From the NCBI GenBank assembly GCA_903877945.1, contig CAIRFY010000451.1:1-9205 (forward strand): 9,205 nucleotides of DNA. Reading direction: 5' to 3'. Position 1 is the stretch's first letter; each line of letters starts with the position of its first letter. This document shows, one piece after another, positions 6,127 through 9,205 of this stretch. The notes below the pieces were generated by a model. That model worked only from the letters and a program-made list of their open reading frames with translations. It ran no database searches and had not been told where the DNA came from. Made by a program: the position numbers and the translations under genes. The stretch is from an uncultured Oscillochloris sp. (GTDB lineage: Bacteria > Chloroflexota > Chloroflexia > Chloroflexales > Chloroflexaceae).

Positions 6127-8703
6127 TTATCGTCGTGCAATATCTAGGATGCGATATGGATATTCTGTTTGTCGCTGAGACCATGATGTAGTACTAAGTG
6201 GAATATGGGTGTCTATTAGGGAGTTCTTTTCCGTACCCTCGCCTTCCTGGCTAATAAGATAAATTCCTGCCTGACCAGTTACTGATCGATCTGACACAAA
6301 AGCGAGAGTTTTTCCATCGATAGACCAGGCAGGTGCTATGTCGTTTGCGCCATTCTGGGTTATCCGGGCAGGAAAAGGGTTTCCTTCAGCACGCATTACA
6401 CAGATCTCAAAATTTTTATCAAAGCGGTTGGATGAAAAAGCTAGAAGTTTACTATCCGGTGACCAGGAGGGAGACATATCATCAGATCCATCGTCAGTCA
6501 ATCGATGCTCCTCTTTGGTTTGCACATCAAGCTTATATACCTCGAAATCACTGCCGGATCGATTTGTCGCGAAGGAAATCCATTTACCATCTGGAGACCA
6601 ATCTGGATTAAGATCATTAGAGCCATTATTAGTCAATTTAGTAATATTCCCTCCATCGATAGCATTCATTGTATAGATTTCAAAATCACCATCACGATTA
6701 GAGGTAAAGGCTATTTGGGTGCTATCTGGGGACCAGGTAGGTGCAAAATCGGTAGCTCCTTCATGGGTTAAGCGGCGTACTTCAGTACCATCGGCTCTCA
6801 TTACAAAGATTTCATAGTTACCTTCAGAGTCCGAAGCATACGCAATCTGAGTGCCATCTGGAGACCAGGTCGGATCGATCTCATTTGTCTGATTATCAGT
6901 AAGTGCCTTTAGCTCGGAGCCATCAATAATAACCGTGTAAATCTCAAATGTGCCTTTATTGTCTGGATCGGCCATGAGTACAATCTTGTCAGTCTGATTA
7001 ACCGGTAAGGGTGGCAAAACTCCAGGGTTACTCATTTCGGCTGAGGTTGGTGTAATGTCTGATCGGCTCACAGGTTTGAGGTTATTTAGAGCTATAACCA
7101 CGCCAACCGTCACCAGTGCCAACACCCCAACGGTAATGGGCAGCCATTGATGCCAATTGAGTGATCTTGCAATAAATGGCTTGGCGATACGCTTGATGAT
7201 GAGTGATGCGGGATTTGGTGTAGGGAAAGAGGTTAATCTTGCAGTAAGTGGCTTAAAGATATGCCCAATGATAAGGTGGAAGTCATTCCCCTTTTTCTTC
7301 GGTAGAGTCTCTTTTGGCGATGTAGAAGTAATGGTATCTCGTGATTTTCCAACGTTAGATTCGTGCAAGCGCACCTCACGCAGTTTTGCCTGTACATCTG
7401 CATAAGTGGCGTCAATTTCAGCCACACGCGAAAAGAGAGCATTCGCTTGTCCCCAATCCTGGCTTAAATAGGCAGCCTGTGCTTTATGCCAGAGTTGATC
7501 GAGATCACTTAGTTTGAGCGTCTGCTCAGGTGGATTAGGCCGGGCTTGCTGTTTTACCTGCTCGCTTGGGCCGGGCAATGTAGCAAACTCAAATAGCAAC
7601 CCTGTCTCGGTTCGCGAGAACAGCACTGGAATGGCCCAATCTAAGCGTGTTCGGTGGCGTCCGTAGATACGCCGCCGTGCCTCACCTATTGCCTGATCTA
7701 CAGGTACTCCCGATGCTAGTTCGGCATATAGCACGCGTGTTAATTCTGCAGCCACATCCTCAGCAATTTCAAACTGCATTGCCACCACCGCCGGAACGCC
7801 GCTGCGGATCAGTGCCATCCCCACGCTGCTAAAGGGATCGTCGCCCACGGGCAGAGCGCCAAGGCAGGCATTCAAGGTGATCAGCTGCACCTGCCCGAAC
7901 TGCTGCTCAAGCTCCATACGCAGCAGTTCGGCATTGATCGGCTCCGCCGCTCCATCGGTATCTTCAAAGAGAAGCTCTCCCTCTCCCGTCTCACGGTTTA
8001 AATCTCCGTGGCTAAGGATATGCAGAATATGAACTGGATGCCGTAGGCGCTCGCGTAGCTGGTCAAGTGTACCGGGGCCGCGAATAACATCGAGCTGCAC
8101 TTGCCCACGGTCGAGCAGTTGCTTGAGAGCTAATTCCAAACGGCCTAATTCGCGGTCGATACGAAGTGCAGGATAATCGTCGCTTTGTGGGCTAGCGAGT
8201 ACGGTAACGACTTGCAGTGGGCCATGCACCTGAAGTGGACCAACGATCTGGTGGCTAGCGGCTGGCATTTCGGGGTAGCGTACCAATGTTAGGTCGGGGG
8301 CTAGGGCCAGAAATTGATCGGTATACTGGTCGTAGAGCAACTCCCAAGGAAGAACTGCTAGCGTGGATGGCAGGCGCAAGCGTAGGCGCAGATGTTCACC
8401 GGGCACGAGGTTGCTACGGCTGCTGCGAAAGGCGGCCAGCATTTCATTCGTGAAAAGGCTGTCGAACAGCCCTTTGCCAAAAGTTCGTGCCTCGCGTAGT
8501 TCTTCCGGACCGCGCAGTCGGGATTCGCGGGCATACCTGATCCACTCGGCAACATCGCGCCGTCTTTCAGGCAACCCCGCTAAGTTAAAGGGCAACGTCA
8601 AAGGCTGTGCAGGCAACTCTCCGACGCGCACAGCACGAGCCTGCACAGTGTAATCCTTGTTGCCCTGCACAATGAACACGTCAAAGTCGTATGATTGGCT
8701 CAT
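6127..8703 (-). CDS. Membrane CHAT-domain protease with TPR-like hairpin, one TM helix and extracytoplasmic PD40 beta-propeller
   Basis: The 858-residue protein begins with a CHAT protease region (about 1-375). It shows the entry strand LPWELLYD (118-125), His232 in HILSHGD and Cys280 in TLNACLGA, so the dyad is intact. A TPR-like helical pair follows (about 400-445), then a basic linker (450-518) with a tandem 24-residue repeat. One membrane helix spans about 519-540 (WLPITVGVLALVTVGVVIAL). Positive charge lies mainly before the helix, which places the N-terminus inside and the C-terminus outside. Residues 571-835 carry about six PD40/TolB-like blades, with WSPDG-type motifs at 613, 657, 702, 747 and 793, each preceded by FEIY-like strands, enough for a closed propeller. 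The start at 8703 has GGTGA just upstream. As first gene of the operon it could be the sensor. Its cytoplasmic protease target is unknown. Confidence 0.92.
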   Translation of the reverse strand: MSQSYDFDVFIVQGNKDYTVQARAVRVGELPAQPLTLPFNLAGLPERRRDVAEWIRYARESRLRGPEELREARTFGKGLFDSLFTNEMLAAFRSSRSNLVPGEHLRLRLRLPSTLAVLPWELLYDQYTDQFLALAPDLTLVRYPEMPAASHQIVGPLQVHGPLQVVTVLASPQSDDYPALRIDRELGRLELALKQLLDRGQVQLDVIRGPGTLDQLRERLRHPVHILHILSHGDLNRETGEGELLFEDTDGAAEPINAELLRMELEQQFGQVQLITLNACLGALPVGDDPFSSVGMALIRSGVPAVVAMQFEIAEDVAAELTRVLYAELASGVPVDQAIGEARRRIYGRHRTRLDWAIPVLFSRTETGLLFEFATLPGPSEQVKQQARPNPPEQTLKLSDLDQLWHKAQAAYLSQDWGQANALFSRVAEIDATYADVQAKLREVRLHESNVGKSRDTITSTSPKETLPKKKGNDFHLIIGHIFKPLTARLTSFPTPNPASLIIKRIAKPFIARSLNWHQWLPITVGVLALVTVGVVIALNNLKPVSRSDITPTSAEMSNPGVLPPLPVNQTDKIVLMADPDNKGTFEIYTVIIDGSELKALTDNQTNEIDPTWSPDGTQIAYASDSEGNYEIFVMRADGTEVRRLTHEGATDFAPTWSPDSTQIAFTSNRDGDFEIYTMNAIDGGNITKLTNNGSNDLNPDWSPDGKWISFATNRSGSDFEVYKLDVQTKEEHRLTDDGSDDMSPSWSPDSKLLAFSSNRFDKNFEICVMRAEGNPFPARITQNGANDIAPAWSIDGKTLAFVSDRSVTGQAGIYLISQEGEGTEKNSLIDTHIPLSTTSWSQRQTEYPYRILDIARR
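6300..6990 (-). repeat. Tandem PD40 propeller-blade repeats, about 130-nt unit
   Basis: Five copies of a motif encoding (P/A)xWSxDGxx(I/L)AF are spaced about 130-140 nt apart inside the CHAT-propeller gene. On the plus strand they appear as the recurring string close to GGAGACCAGGT, near 6315, 6453, 6590, 6725 and 6855. Conservation is visible in both DNA and protein, as expected for blade duplication. Confidence 0.75.
7160..7277 (-). repeat. Tandem 72-nt (24-residue) duplication beside the membrane helix
   Basis: Plus-strand CTTGCAATAAATGGCTT (7166-7182) recurs as CTTGCAGTAAGTGGCTT (7238-7254), exactly 72 nt on, with matching flanks. In the protein this gives HLIIGHIFKPLTARL (476-490) and SLIIKRIAKPFIARS (500-514). 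Both copies are hydrophobic and basic, consistent with juxtamembrane amphipathic segments. Confidence 0.65.
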
Positions 8704-8705
8704 TA

Positions 8706-8715
8706 ACTCACCCTG
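8706..8715 (-). promoter_or_regulatory. Probable ribosome binding site of the CHAT-propeller gene
   Basis: The minus strand reads AGGGTGAGTTAATG. GGTGA matches the 3' half of the consensus Shine-Dalgarno and lies 4 nt before the ATG at 8703. It supports this start moderately. Confidence 0.45.
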
Positions 8716-8810
8716 GCTAGGCGAGCGATCAGTCCTGTTAGGTCGTGTATACCGGCTCTCCAGAATTTCCCGTTGGAGCCACTACATCTAGTGTCGGTCA
8801 GTAAGGACGA

Positions 8811-8816
8811 GTTATA
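8811..8816 (-). promoter_or_regulatory. Possible -10 element (TATAAC) of the operon promoter
   Basis: On the minus strand TATAAC lies about 108 nt upstream of the first CHAT start, within an AT-rich patch (8811-8860). A good -35 at standard spacing is not visible: TTGTCA occurs farther upstream at about 8847-8852, too distant for this -10. This is the best candidate in the region but remains weak. Confidence 0.25.
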
Positions 8817-8908
8817 GAATTCGGCTTTCCAATAAGAAATAACTAAAGTGACAACTTACCGTTCGCTTAAATCTGGACAGGTTTCGCAGAATCGGATGGG
8901 CTCGTGGT

Positions 8909-9043
8909 ATGAACGAGCAACCCACGATACACACAGAACGGGTGGATGACGTGTCGCTGCTGCTAGCCCATATGCAACGCTTGGGGCTACCCACCCTCTT
9001 GGACGCCCACTTTCCATCTCACGGCAGTGTCACCAAGGGCTGA
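8909..9043 (+). pseudogene. N-terminal remnant of a second transposase (IS1634-like DUF4277 type)
   Basis: The 44-codon frame MNEQPTIHTERVDDVSLLLA... continues with RLGLPTLLDAHFPSHGS. The pattern TERxDDxxLLLAxxxRxGLPxLLDxHFPxHG is, from memory, the conserved start of a transposase group common in Chloroflexota and cyanobacteria, in which GLSLGW follows. Here the frame hits TGA at 9041, yet the bases just before and after it (CAAGGGCTGAGCCTG) encode QGLSL in another frame, so a frame change preceded truncation. Nothing transposase-like follows. The fragment is far shorter than a functional transposase of several hundred residues. It is divergent from the operon and starts about 205 nt upstream of it. 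Confidence 0.65.
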
Positions 9044-9052
9044 GCCTGGACT

Positions 9053-9105
9053 CCCCCTTGGGCTGCTACCGGAAAGGAAGGCACGCACGCAAAGCCCCGA
9101 GGGGG
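9053..9105. repeat. GC-rich imperfect inverted repeat
   Basis: CCCCCTTGGGCT (9053-9064) and AGCCCCGAGGGGG (9093-9105) can pair with one mismatch and one bulge around a 28-nt loop. The hairpin lies just beyond the truncated transposase remnant. It might be an end structure of an insertion element or a terminator-like stem. There is no T-tract to support termination. Confidence 0.4.
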
Positions 9106-9130
9106 CGCGCACGCATCAATCCATGTCGGC

Positions 9131-9205
9131 ATGACAAAGAAGACACAGAGGCGGAGCCTATGGGAGGAGATGCACGAGGAAGGCGAAAAGGCTGCGCCTG
9201 GTACG
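9131..9205 (+). CDS. Possible start of a gene leaving the window
   Basis: An ATG at 9131 opens 25 codons (MTKKTQRRSLWEEMHEEGEK...) with no stop before the window ends. The charged, helix-prone composition resembles a real N-terminus, but there is no convincing ribosome binding site upstream and the fragment is too short to identify. It may be chance. Confidence 0.25.
   Translation, partial: MTKKTQRRSLWEEMHEEGEKAAPGT

Noticed and set aside
8780..8793. Small inverted repeat CACTACATCTAGTG in the operon leader
   Set aside because: Five-base arms are too short to stand out. It could be an operator half-site pair, but nothing else supports that.
8812..8994. 60-codon minus-strand frame upstream of the operon
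   Set aside because: It is antisense to the transposase N-terminal remnant, has no domain features, and no ribosome binding site was seen.
1..9205. CRISPR array, tRNA or rRNA genes
   Set aside because: No regularly spaced direct repeats with unique spacers were seen, and no tRNA-like or rRNA-like sequence was recognised on either strand.

Overview
The window looks like an accessory stretch of a chromosome or large plasmid from a filamentous Chloroflexota bacterium (Herpetosiphon / Roseiflexus / Kouleothrix type). This is inferred from the gene styles, not from a marker gene. Points in favour are CHAT-domain proteases, a lipoprotein protease with a Pro/Thr-rich tether, PD40 (TolB-like) propeller repeats, and a transposase remnant whose N-terminus resembles those I associate with Chloroflexota and cyanobacterial insertion sequences. 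The taxonomic call is tentative.

Layout. (1) Positions 1-2241, plus strand: a GC-rich, decayed DDE transposase gene cut by the window edge. It carries two in-frame stops, at least three frame changes and a 98-bp MITE-like palindromic insertion with a clean TA target duplication (43-144). (2) Positions 2111-8703, minus strand: a three-gene operon of moderate GC, read in the order CHAT-TPR-TM-propeller protein (8703-6127), lipoprotein trypsin-PDZ protease (6067-4478) and a second, large CHAT protein (4411-2111). The gaps are 59 and 66 nt. The second gap holds a perfect 36-bp palindrome. The 3' end of the last gene runs into antisense transposase sequence, so its native C-terminus has probably been replaced. 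(3) Positions 8704-9205: the operon's upstream region with a weak promoter candidate, then a plus-strand 44-codon N-terminal remnant of a second, unrelated transposase, a GC-rich imperfect hairpin, and perhaps the first codons of another gene leaving the window.

How the genes may work together (inference). The first CHAT protein has a cytoplasmic His/Cys protease domain and one membrane span, which places its six-bladed propeller outside the membrane. The second gene encodes a serine protease lipid-anchored outside the membrane. The third encodes a soluble CHAT protease with a long N-terminal region of unclear fold. All three keep their catalytic residues. Three proteases on the two sides of one membrane, linked by a sensor-like propeller, suggest a transmembrane proteolytic signalling or immunity cascade. 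This is the part most likely to be undescribed. Transposase remnants on both sides suggest the cassette sits in a mobile or recombining region.
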